Shown: piece after piece, positions 38,401 to 46,335 of the stretch
Numbering within the stretch: the stretch's first letter is position 1
Layout of the letters: every line of letters starts with the position of its first letter
Origin: an uncultured Prevotella sp.
Lineage (GTDB): Bacteria; Bacteroidota; Bacteroidia; Bacteroidales; Bacteroidaceae
Length of the DNA stretch: 64,000 nt
Reading direction: 5' to 3'
Assembly: GCA_946415755.1 (NCBI GenBank)
Contig: CAMKTS010000010.1
Span: forward strand, 27,596 to 91,595
Made by a program: the position numbers and the translations under genes
Notes under the pieces: model-generated
The model's input: the letters and a program-made list of their open reading frames with translations, nothing else
The model's database searches: none
What the model was told of the DNA's origin: nothing

Positions 38401-40814
38401 GCAGGATGATTCGTGGAACGGGGGCCATGATGGCAAAAGCCAACATGGAAAGCTATGATGAAGCCGTATTGGCTGCTGCCCCCATGGAGAAGAACGTTGC
38501 GAGCCTGAATACAAATGCTGTAGTCGAGGAAGCCAAGCAGGCTGACGTGGAGCAACCCACGGAGCAAGAAGAGGTACAACTGCGTGAGAACCTGCAGGAG
38601 ACTGCTTTCTGCTATCCGCAGCTGGAGAGCGACATGCAGGGTGGGGTGGTGATGAAGTTCACGCTGCCCGAAAGCCTCACTACATGGCGCTTCATGGGTG
38701 TAGCCAACACCACCGATATGTACTATGGCAGCATCGAGGGAGAAACGTTGGCCAAGAAGGATGTGATGGTGCAGCCCAACATGCCGCGCTTCCTCCGTAT
38801 GGGTGATGAGGCACAGCTCAACGCCCGCATCATCAACACCTCTGAAAAGACTGTCAGCGGCAAGGCCCAGCTGACACTGACAGACCCAGAGTGCGACTAC
38901 GTCGTGCATGAGCAGGAAGTACCCTTCACCGTTGAGGCTGGCAAGACGGGCAGTGCGACATTCCTTTTCCACCCCGACGAGAACTATTCGCTGCTTATCT
39001 GCAAGATAGTCATTAAGGGTGATGGCTTCAGTGACGGTGAACAGCATTACCTCCCCATCATGCCCGACCGTGAATACGTCACCAAGACGGTGCCCTTTAC
39101 CCAGCATCAGCCCGGTGTGAAGACCATCGACCTGACCGCACTCTTCCCTGATGGCACAACACGGCAGAAGCTGACGGTGGAATATACCAACAATCCTGCA
39201 TGGCTCATGGTGCAGTCGCTGCCCGTTGTCGGACAGTCGGCTGAGCATAGTGCCATCGACCAGGCAGCATCCTACTATGGCAATCTGCTGGCTAAGACGC
39301 TGCTGGCCCAGTCGCCGCAGGTGAAGACCGTCTTTGAGCAGTGGAAGCGCGAGCAGGGAGAAGGACAGACGCTACAGAGTCAGCTGGAGAAGAACCAAGA
39401 GCTGAAAGACCTGGTGCTCGCCGAGACGCCCTGGGTGCATGCTGCCGACCGTGAGACGGAGCAGAAGCAGCTGCTGGCCGACTTCTTCGATGAGAATGGT
39501 ATCAACAACCGTCTCAGTATGGCTGTCGGGAAACTGAAGAAGCTACAGAATGCCGACGGCTCCTTCTCGTGGTATCCCGGCATGCCCGGCAGCACCAATA
39601 TCACGGTGGCTGTCGAGGAGATGCTGGTACGCCTGAACGTGATGGCCGATCAGCAGGACGATATCAAACAGCTGTACGATAGGGCCTTCATATACATGGG
39701 AAAGGAAATGGTAGACTTGGTGAAGCGAATGAAGGAGCGGGAGAAGAAAGGCCAGAAGCCCTCGTTCCCCTCGTTCACCGCATTGCGCTGGCTGTACGTC
39801 TGCGCACTCGATGGCCGCCAGCTGTCAGGCGATGTGAGAAATGCCAACAACTACCTGATAGCCCTGCTGAAGAAAGACATCAAGAATCAGAGCATCTACG
39901 AGAAAGCCCTTACGGCCATTATCCTCTCCAAGCGCGGCGAAACGAAGAAGGCTGCCGAGTATGTGCAGAGCCTGAAGGAGTATACCGTATTCACCGAGGA
40001 GATGGGACGCTACTACGACACCCGGCGGGCAGCCTATTCCTGGTACGACTACAAGATACCCACTGAGGTGGCTGCCATCGAGGCCATACAGAGCGTGACA
40101 CCGCAAGATAAGCAGACGGTCGACGAGATGCGCCGCTGGCTGTTGCAGGAAAAGCGCACGCAGGCCTGGAATACTCCCATCAACAGCGTCAATGCCATCT
40201 GGGCATTCCTCCATGACAACAACAGCCTGTTGGCGGCAAAAGAAGAGACCGTGCTCGCCATCGACGGCGTGCCTGTCAAGTTGCCGAAGGCTACTGCCGC
40301 CATCGGCTATGTGAAGACGGCGGTTACGGGGCAGCAGGGCAAGACCTTCTCTGCTACCAAGACCAGTGAGGGTACGTCGTGGGGAGCTGTCTATGCGCAG
40401 TTCTTCCAGAAGATGTCGGAGGTTACCGCTTCCGAGAGTGGCATTACCGTCAGGCGTGAGGTGATGGCAGACCAGCCGCACGCTGCACTCACCGTCGGCT
40501 CCCGTATCAAGGTGCGTATCACCATCCAGACCACTCGTGACCTCGACTTCGTTCAGGTGGTTGACCGCCGTGCCGCCTGCATGGAACCCATACAGCGCCT
40601 CTCTGGCTATCGCAATGGTGCCTACGTGTCGCCGAAGGACAATGCTACGCATTACTTCTTCTACGGACTGGTCAAGGGCAAGCACGTGATGGAGTCGGAA
40701 TACTATATCGACCGTGCCGGATGTTACGAGACGGGTACGTGTACCGTAGGCTGTGCCTACTCGCCGGAATATCGTGCCACCGCACCCTCGATGAAATTGG
40801 AAATAAAAGAATAA
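35439..40814 (+). CDS. Alpha-2-macroglobulin family protein without a visible CxEQ thioester
   Basis: Signal peptide MKKTSFIIVAAMLLLLMNLYAQ; MG domain ALFTDRAIYRPGQTV; RFMGVANTTDMYYGSIEGETLAKKDVMVQPNMPRFLRMGDE. Confidence 0.92.
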   Translation: MKKTSFIIVAAMLLLLMNLYAQDYGTLWKQVQEAQNKDLPQTAMASLAKIEEKAAKEKAYGQLLKAALLHARLQAEVAPDSLRLAVDRLEQQEQKAGSIPLRAVYDAVLSQVYASNSQLGDDYRERSDAYKAKALADLNALASVKADTYEPFVIKEKNSDLYGHDLLSVVGEELEAWESLGNYYDKTGNRRAACLTALKTVRDVRQADSLLARYGDLEEAGEVAIERYGLMGDASAKERYEWLQQAISRWGTWKRANALRNALADLTAPRFSIEIPHHVAMPQEEQTVQLTDLRGIQSLTMRVWRTQLHGDTELTPDDKRDLPQIKKGATEVKELACTRAFATHEAYHVFSDSMKLGVLSEGVYLIEFSSHPATQTVSKLCYVSGVRMLMQPQPDGTTRYEIVDVRTGHPLKNAKMKHGSRHRNQVFAYTPTDDYLPGMDEWGRYIYHEREYNSQHTALFTDRAIYRPGQTVCATAIVWREQRATDNAAVSGKTVTLELRDANYKLVAERQATTDKYGKCSVQFTLPQGLLNGRFTVRANNTSTSFSVEEYKRPTFQVEFDEYKEAYQAGDTVATRGRALSYAGVPVQGAKVHYTVKRRVAYWWMSYSWYWQNAYIGSSLQEERLYEGEAVTDDEGYFPVRMPLTLPEDLGNARMYYHFVADADVTDVGGETHAGQLTLPLGTKPTALTCDLPKQVRSDQLPKVTFNRCNAAGKPIEGTVRYRLDGSKWQQCAANIQQPLLTSQLKSGEHRLEAVCQTDTVDMKFVVFGLDDKRPATPTHDWFYVSHSQFPSDGSPVTLQVGSSDPKLYIFYSIFAGDRLIEGGHVEKDAALVNRKLTYKEEYGNGLLITYAWVKDGKCYQHRTLIRRPMPDRNLKLTWETFRDRLTPGQQEEWRLKILMPDGSPADASLMAVLYDKSLDQLRRHQWMFSPQNYLSQPSTDWQWTSWGTLYGTASKSIQTLHVPNLAYSHFDHSVYPHFFYGRVGAYRRMIRGTGAMMAKANMESYDEAVLAAAPMEKNVASLNTNAVVEEAKQADVEQPTEQEEVQLRENLQETAFCYPQLESDMQGGVVMKFTLPESLTTWRFMGVANTTDMYYGSIEGETLAKKDVMVQPNMPRFLRMGDEAQLNARIINTSEKTVSGKAQLTLTDPECDYVVHEQEVPFTVEAGKTGSATFLFHPDENYSLLICKIVIKGDGFSDGEQHYLPIMPDREYVTKTVPFTQHQPGVKTIDLTALFPDGTTRQKLTVEYTNNPAWLMVQSLPVVGQSAEHSAIDQAASYYGNLLAKTLLAQSPQVKTVFEQWKREQGEGQTLQSQLEKNQELKDLVLAETPWVHAADRETEQKQLLADFFDENGINNRLSMAVGKLKKLQNADGSFSWYPGMPGSTNITVAVEEMLVRLNVMADQQDDIKQLYDRAFIYMGKEMVDLVKRMKEREKKGQKPSFPSFTALRWLYVCALDGRQLSGDVRNANNYLIALLKKDIKNQSIYEKALTAIILSKRGETKKAAEYVQSLKEYTVFTEEMGRYYDTRRAAYSWYDYKIPTEVAAIEAIQSVTPQDKQTVDEMRRWLLQEKRTQAWNTPINSVNAIWAFLHDNNSLLAAKEETVLAIDGVPVKLPKATAAIGYVKTAVTGQQGKTFSATKTSEGTSWGAVYAQFFQKMSEVTASESGITVRREVMADQPHAALTVGSRIKVRITIQTTRDLDFVQVVDRRAACMEPIQRLSGYRNGAYVSPKDNATHYFFYGLVKGKHVMESEYYIDRAGCYETGTCTVGCAYSPEYRATAPSMKLEIKE

Positions 40815-40817
40815 AGA

Positions 40818-41891
40818 ATGAATCAGAAGATGAAAAGAATAGGCCCTTTTACCCTTTTACTTTTTTACCTTTTTGCCTTCTCTCCCATAACGGCCTCGGC
40901 GCAGAAGATCATTCCCGAAAAGACGGTCATAGAAGTGGGACGCACGGGATGGCAGCAACCCATTACGGCCGTTTTCGAGTTCCGCAACAAGGGCAGCCGC
41001 CGTCTGCGCATCGAGCAGGTGCTGCCCGATTGCAGCTGTACACAGCTGGACTATCCCAAGGGCGACCTGGGAGACCGCTTCCGTATTCGTATGACCTACG
41101 ATGCGCGCCAGCTGGGGCACTTCGACAAGCAGGCGGGTATACTGTTCACAGGTATGAAGAAACCGCTCTATCTCACCATGCGCGGTGTGGTACTGGAGCA
41201 TTATGTCGACCTGTCGAAGGACTACCCTGTAGCGATGGGCGACCTCTGTCTGAGTGGCAACTATCTGGAGTTCGATGATGTACACCGTGGCGACATGCAG
41301 CGGCAGGAGTTGCGTATCTATAATAACAGCATGCGCGACTATCATCCCTATCTGATGCACTTGCCCGAATGGCTCTCGGCCACCATGTCGCCCGAACGGC
41401 TGCCCGCAGGCGAGACGGGAGTCATCACCGTAACCCTCAATAGCAGCAAGCTGCGCGACTATGGCCTGACGCAAACCACGCTCTATCTGGCTGGCAATCC
41501 TGGCGACAAGGCCAAGGCCGACCATGAAGTCGGTGTGTCGGCAGTGCTGTTGCCGGCTTTCTCCGATGATGCTTCGCCAGCCACCACACCGCGTATACAG
41601 CTGTCATCTGAAACGGTGGACATCGACTTTGACGGTAAGTCGAAAAAGACGGAAGTCATCGTCATCGAGAATATGGGCCAGGCACAGCTTCATATCTCCT
41701 CGCTGCAGATGTTTACAGGTGGTCTGAAGATCTCCCTCGACCGTAGCCGTATCGATGTCGGCGAGTCTGCCCGGCTGAAGGTCACCGCCTTGCGCAACGA
41801 GCTTCAGAATGTGCGCACCCGTCCTCGCATCCTGATGATTACCAACGACCCGAAGAAGCCCAAGGTGACCATCAACATCAATGCTCATTAA
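40818..41891 (+). CDS. DUF1573 domain-containing protein
   Basis: VFEFRNKGSRRLRIEQVLPDCSCTQLDYPKGDL; repeated Ig-like domains. Confidence 0.88.
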   Translation: MNQKMKRIGPFTLLLFYLFAFSPITASAQKIIPEKTVIEVGRTGWQQPITAVFEFRNKGSRRLRIEQVLPDCSCTQLDYPKGDLGDRFRIRMTYDARQLGHFDKQAGILFTGMKKPLYLTMRGVVLEHYVDLSKDYPVAMGDLCLSGNYLEFDDVHRGDMQRQELRIYNNSMRDYHPYLMHLPEWLSATMSPERLPAGETGVITVTLNSSKLRDYGLTQTTLYLAGNPGDKAKADHEVGVSAVLLPAFSDDASPATTPRIQLSSETVDIDFDGKSKKTEVIVIENMGQAQLHISSLQMFTGGLKISLDRSRIDVGESARLKVTALRNELQNVRTRPRILMITNDPKKPKVTININAH

Positions 41892-41922
41892 CGAAAACGA
41901 TAACGAAAACGAAAACGAAGAA
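41889..41922 (+). repeat. 6-nt tandem microrepeat at the DUF1573-meaB junction
   Basis: T AACGAA AACGAT AACGAA AACGAA AACGAA GAA, then ATG. Confidence 0.7.
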
Positions 41923-43041
41923 ATGGATCATCCCGAAAACAGTGAAGAATATGCAGGTCTGCAAGTGAATAGCGGCGTGTCGCAGCCCTCCATCATCAAC
42001 CCCTATCTGAATCGCAACCGCTTCCGTCGCCGTGAACTTTCTGCCGCCGAAATGGTAGAGGGTATTGTCAAGGGCGATGTCACCATTCTCTCGCAGGCCG
42101 TCACGCTGGTCGAGAGTGTCAACCCTGCCCATCAGCAGAAGGCACAGGAGGTCATCAACAAGTGCCTGCCCTGTAGCGGCAACAGCATCCGCGTGGGTAT
42201 CAGCGGTGTGCCGGGAGCAGGCAAGTCAACCAGCATCGACGAGTTCGGCATCCATGTGCTCCGTGAGAAGGGAGGCCGTCTGGCCGTGCTGGCCATCGAC
42301 CCCTCTAGTGAGCGTTCCAAGGGTAGTATCCTGGGCGACAAGACGCGCATGGAGAAGCTCTCCGTGCATCCCGACTCCTTCATCCGTCCCAGTCCTACGG
42401 CAGGCTCCTTGGGCGGCGTGGCACGCAAGACGCGTGAGACCATTATCCTCTGCGAGGCAGCTGGCTTCGACAAGATTTTCGTCGAGACCGTGGGAGTAGG
42501 GCAGAGCGAGACGGCCTGTCACTCGATGGTCGACTTCTTCCTGCTCATCCAGCTGGCGGGTACCGGCGACGAGCTGCAGGGCATCAAGCGTGGCATCATG
42601 GAAATCTCAGACGGTATCGTCATCAACAAGTGCGACGGCGAGAACGTCGACAAGTGTCAGATGGCGGCCACCAACTTCCGCAACGCCCTCCACTTCTTCC
42701 CCATGCCCGAGAGCGGCTGGCTGCCAAAGGTGCTCTGCTACAGTGGCTTCTACGGCATCGGCATCAAGGAAATCTGGGACATGATCTACCAGTATATCGA
42801 CTTCGTGAAGGCTAACGGCTACTTCGAGTACCGTCGCAACGAACAGTCGAAATACTGGATGTACGAGAGCATCAACGAGCACCTGCGCCTCAACTTCTAT
42901 AACAACCCGCTCATCCAGCAGCAGCTGCAGCAGGCCGAGCAGAGCGTCTTGGAAGGCAGGCAGACCTCGTTCATAGCTGCCCAGGGGCTGCTTGACGAAT
43001 ACTTCCGCAGTCTCAGTATTCCAGGTAATCATAATTACTAA
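41923..43041 (+). CDS. meaB: MeaB/ArgK-family methylmalonyl-CoA mutase-associated GTPase
   Basis: GISGVPGAGKSTSIDEFG; LAIDPSSERSKGSILGDKTRM; ETVGVGQSE; internal start MDHPENSEEYA preferred over MLINENDNENENEE. Confidence 0.92.
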   Translation: MDHPENSEEYAGLQVNSGVSQPSIINPYLNRNRFRRRELSAAEMVEGIVKGDVTILSQAVTLVESVNPAHQQKAQEVINKCLPCSGNSIRVGISGVPGAGKSTSIDEFGIHVLREKGGRLAVLAIDPSSERSKGSILGDKTRMEKLSVHPDSFIRPSPTAGSLGGVARKTRETIILCEAAGFDKIFVETVGVGQSETACHSMVDFFLLIQLAGTGDELQGIKRGIMEISDGIVINKCDGENVDKCQMAATNFRNALHFFPMPESGWLPKVLCYSGFYGIGIKEIWDMIYQYIDFVKANGYFEYRRNEQSKYWMYESINEHLRLNFYNNPLIQQQLQQAEQSVLEGRQTSFIAAQGLLDEYFRSLSIPGNHNY

Positions 43042-43054
43042 TTACTCATTATTA

Positions 43055-43930
43055 ATGAAGTTACAGATTGAGATTGACAGTGGCAGCGGTTTCTGCTTCG
43101 GCGTCACCACCGCCATACAGAAAGCCGAAGAGGAACTGGCCAAGGGCAACAAGCTCTATTGCCTGGGTGATATCGTACACAACGGCATGGAGTGTGAACG
43201 GCTGCGCCAGATGGGACTCATCACCATCAACCACGACGAGATGCGCCGACTGCATAACGTGAAGGTGCTGCTGCGTGCCCATGGCGAACCCCCTGAGACA
43301 TACGCCCTGGCGCAGGAGAACAATATCGAGATCATCGATGCCACCTGCCCCGTGGTGCTCCAGCTGCAGAAGCGCATCAAGAAACAGTACGAAGCCTCCT
43401 CCAGTGGGGGCAGCTTGGAGGGCGCTTCCATTGTCATCTTCGGAAAGAGGGGCCATGCCGAGGTGCTGGGCTTAGTAGGACAGACACACTCCGATGCCAT
43501 CATCATCGAGCACTTCGACGAGGTAGCCCAGCTCGACTTCACGCGCGACATCTACCTCTACTCGCAGACTACGAAGAGCCTCGACGAGTTCCACCGCATC
43601 ATCGAGTACATCCAGCAGCACATCTCCCCGGAGGCCACCTTCAAGAGCTTCGACACCATCTGCCGCTCCGTGGCCAACCGCATGCCCAGCATCTCACAGT
43701 TTGCCACCCGCCACGACCTCATCCTCTTCGTCTGCGGCCGAAAGAGCAGCAATGGCAAGGTGCTCTTCAACGAGTGCCTGCGCGTCAACCCCAACAGTCA
43801 CCTCATCGAAGGCCCCGGCGAGATTCTCCCCTCATGGCTGCAGGGCATCCGCACCGTGGGCATCTGCGGAGCCACCAGCACGCCCAAGTGGCTCATGGAG
43901 CAGTGCCGCGACGCGCTGCTCAAGCTGTAA
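43055..43930 (+). CDS. ispH: 4-hydroxy-3-methylbut-2-enyl diphosphate reductase
   Basis: SGSGFCFGVTTAIQKAEEEL; DIVHNGMECERL; DATCPVVLQLQ; GICGATSTPKWLMEQ. Confidence 0.93.
   Translation: MKLQIEIDSGSGFCFGVTTAIQKAEEELAKGNKLYCLGDIVHNGMECERLRQMGLITINHDEMRRLHNVKVLLRAHGEPPETYALAQENNIEIIDATCPVVLQLQKRIKKQYEASSSGGSLEGASIVIFGKRGHAEVLGLVGQTHSDAIIIEHFDEVAQLDFTRDIYLYSQTTKSLDEFHRIIEYIQQHISPEATFKSFDTICRSVANRMPSISQFATRHDLILFVCGRKSSNGKVLFNECLRVNPNSHLIEGPGEILPSWLQGIRTVGICGATSTPKWLMEQCRDALLKL
43398..43428 (+). repeat. Solo GC-rich mini-element inserted in frame in ispH
   Basis: GCCTCCTCCAGTGGGGGCAGCTTGGAGGGCG encoding ASSSGGSLEGA between KKQYE and SIVIFGKRGHAEV. Confidence 0.55.
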
Positions 43931-43968
43931 CTTTTTCACCCCCCACCACAGGAGTCGCTTTAGCGGCA

Positions 43969-44094
43969 TAAAGTGCCTCTTTAGCTCCGTAAAGTGCCTC
44001 GTTATTTCCGTAAAGTGGCACTTTAGCACAAAAAGGTGCCACTTTATTGCGCTAAAGTGCCTCTTTAGCAGAATATGGTGCCTCATTAGCGGCA
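43969..44094 (+). repeat. Six-copy 21-bp imperfect tandem repeat
   Basis: taaagtgcctctttagctccg / taaagtgcctcgttatttccg / taaagtggcactttagcacaa / aaaggtgccactttattgcgc / taaagtgcctctttagcagaa / tatggtgcctcattagcggca, exact 21-bp phase. Confidence 0.9.
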
Positions 44095-44114
44095 GGGCAT
44101 CATGATTTCCGGGC

Positions 44115-44431
44115 CAAATGTTACGTAACATTTGACCAAATCTTCCGCTGCCCCAGTAAACAGAGGGGCAGCGGAAGAATAGGTAACATTACATGAAAAT
44201 GTTATGCAAAAATAGAGAATCATCAGAACAGGTATTATAAGAATTATTTATATTATTAATATACTATAGTATATTAATAATATAAATAATTTAATATAGG
44301 AATATTTGATGTTACTGTTAGGTAAACGCCCAAAACGCCACCACACCTAACATGTAATGTTACCTATTTTCCCGCTGCCCCTCTATTTACTGGGGCTACG
44401 CGCAATTTTATCAAATGTTACGTAACATTGC
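44115..44431. repeat. ~320-bp long inverted repeat with nested palindromes
   Basis: Arm matches 44178-44195 with 44351-44368 (18 bp perfect) and 44147-44171 with 44372-44396 (one mismatch); CAAATGTTACGTAACATTTG at 44115 recurs at 44412; perfect 50-bp palindrome 44242-44291. Confidence 0.92.
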
Positions 44432-44589
44432 GAAATGCCCGGTGTCCCATTTTACCACCCTTTTGCAGGATGCAAGATCGCAAAGTTCTCGTGTCTTTTT
44501 TGCCATTTTGTGTAATTTTTCTTCATCTTCTCCTCTTTATTCAAAAATCTTTTGTACATTTGCGGTCGTAATGTACATATAAAGACTCA

Positions 44590-46179
44590 ATGGTAATGAA
44601 GAAACATTTATTATTACTTAGCCTGATGCTATCTGTGGCAGCGAGTGCATTCGCTGTGGAAGTGGAAATCGGTGGCCTTTGGTATGATGTGATAACGAAA
44701 GGCAAAGTTGCCACGGTTATTCAGTACAAGAATGACATTAAATATAGCGGTAATATCGTGATTCCAGAATCTGTGGAATACGAAGGTGCTACCTATAGTG
44801 TGACGAGCATTGCAGACAGAGCATTCTCAGATTGCACTGGCCTAACCTCCGTAACAATTCCCAATAGTGTGACGAGCATCGGAGTAGGGGCTTTCTCAGG
44901 TTGCTCTAGCCTAATCTCCGTCACTATTCCTAATAGTGTGACGAGCATAGGAGTTTATGCGTTCTCGTTATGTTCAGGCCTGACCTCCGTCACTATTCCT
45001 AATAGCGTGACGAGCATAGTAGTAGGGACGTTCTTTAATTGCTCAAGTCTGACCTCTGTCACAATCGGCAATAATGTGACAGGTATAGGAGAAAAGGCCT
45101 TCTATCGTTGCTCATGCCTGACTTCCATCACTATTCCTAATAGTGTGACGAGCATAGGGGATTATGCGTTCTATGGTTGTTCAGCCCTGAACTCAATCAT
45201 GATTCCCCATAGTGTGACGAGCATAGGAGATTGGACATTCCATGAGTGTGCTGGCCTGACTTCCGTCACTATTCCTAATAGCGTGACGAGTATCGGAGAA
45301 TGGTCGTTCTCAGATTGTACTGGCCTAACCTCCATCACAATTCCCAATAGTGTGACGAGCATCGGAGTAGGGGCTTTCTCAGGTTGCTCTAGCCTTACCT
45401 TCGTCACTGTTCCCAATAGTGTGACGAGCATAGGACTTTATGCGTTCTCGTTATGCTCAGGCCTGACCTCCGTCACTATTCCTAATAGTGTGACGAGCAT
45501 AGGAGTAAGTGCGTTCGCGAGTTGTTCAGGCCTAACCTCTGTTACTATTCCCAATAGTGTGACAAGCATAGGAAACTGGACGTTCTCAGGTTGCTCTAGT
45601 CTAACCTCCGTCACTTTAGGCAGTGGCATAAAATCCATATATTCTCAAGCCTTTGAAAAATGTGCTGAACTGACCGACGTGTATTGCTATGCAGAGAGTG
45701 TACCAACAACTCAAAGTGATGTTTTCGCGGACTCTTATATAGAATATGCAACGTTGCATGTACCAACGGCATCAATTGATGCGTATAAGGCAGCGGAACC
45801 TTGGAGCGGATTTAAGAATTTTGTGGGATTGAATGGTACGCTGCCGGACAATCCTACTCCTGAGACAAAGAAGTGCGCTACACCCACTATCAGCTTTGCC
45901 AATGGAGAACTGGAGTTCAGCTGCGAGACAGAGGATGTAGAGTTTGTATCGGAGGTGACCGTTAGCGATGCCAAGAAAAACTATAGCAGCAAAGTCAGCC
46001 TGACGGGAGTCTACAAGGTGAGCGTATATGCCACAAGGGATGGCTACGAGAACTCTGACGTAGTGACAGAAGAGATCAAACTGGGGGGCGGTGGCATCGG
46101 CGACGTGAACGGTGATGGCGTGATAGATGTAGCCGACGTAGTGGCTGTAGTGAACATCATCCTCAAGGGCGGCAATTAA
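44590..46179 (+). CDS. BspA-like leucine-rich repeat (LRR_5) secreted protein with dockerin-like C-terminus
   Basis: Signal peptide MKKHLLLLSLMLSVAASAFA; ~12 units of LTSVTIPNSVTSIGxxAFxxCSG; C-terminus GDVNGDGVIDVADVVAVVNIILKGGN. Confidence 0.9.
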   Translation: MVMKKHLLLLSLMLSVAASAFAVEVEIGGLWYDVITKGKVATVIQYKNDIKYSGNIVIPESVEYEGATYSVTSIADRAFSDCTGLTSVTIPNSVTSIGVGAFSGCSSLISVTIPNSVTSIGVYAFSLCSGLTSVTIPNSVTSIVVGTFFNCSSLTSVTIGNNVTGIGEKAFYRCSCLTSITIPNSVTSIGDYAFYGCSALNSIMIPHSVTSIGDWTFHECAGLTSVTIPNSVTSIGEWSFSDCTGLTSITIPNSVTSIGVGAFSGCSSLTFVTVPNSVTSIGLYAFSLCSGLTSVTIPNSVTSIGVSAFASCSGLTSVTIPNSVTSIGNWTFSGCSSLTSVTLGSGIKSIYSQAFEKCAELTDVYCYAESVPTTQSDVFADSYIEYATLHVPTASIDAYKAAEPWSGFKNFVGLNGTLPDNPTPETKKCATPTISFANGELEFSCETEDVEFVSEVTVSDAKKNYSSKVSLTGVYKVSVYATRDGYENSDVVTEEIKLGGGGIGDVNGDGVIDVADVVAVVNIILKGGN

Positions 46180-46185
46180 CATGTC

Positions 46186-46292
46186 AAGCGAGAATCGTAC
46201 CTCTGAGCTGCGCTCTTAGGTACTACCGCTCGACAATAAAAACAAAAAAATGGTTTTTTGTTTTGTATTGTTCTCGCTTATTCGTACCTTTG
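46186..46292 (+). promoter_or_regulatory. Diverged copy of the promoter/hairpin cassette upstream of fucI
   Basis: GTACCTCTGAGCTGCGCTCTTAGGTAC hairpin; a different A/T hairpin GACAATAAAAACAAAAAAATGGTTTTTTGTTTTGTATTGTTC; TTTG-N19-TACCTTTG at 46285. Confidence 0.6.
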
Positions 46293-46335
46293 CAGGTGAT
46301 TAAGAAACTAAAAAACAAAATCTACAAAAAAAACA

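Noticed and set aside
43969-44094. Possible CRISPR array
   Set aside because: Units are contiguous 21-mers without unique spacers, and no cas genes are present.
43832-44131. 99-aa minus-strand ORF (KRHFSAIKWHLFVLKCHF...) near ispH
   Set aside because: Its repetitive part is just the 21-bp tandem repeat and the rest is antisense to ispH; not supported as a gene without expression evidence.
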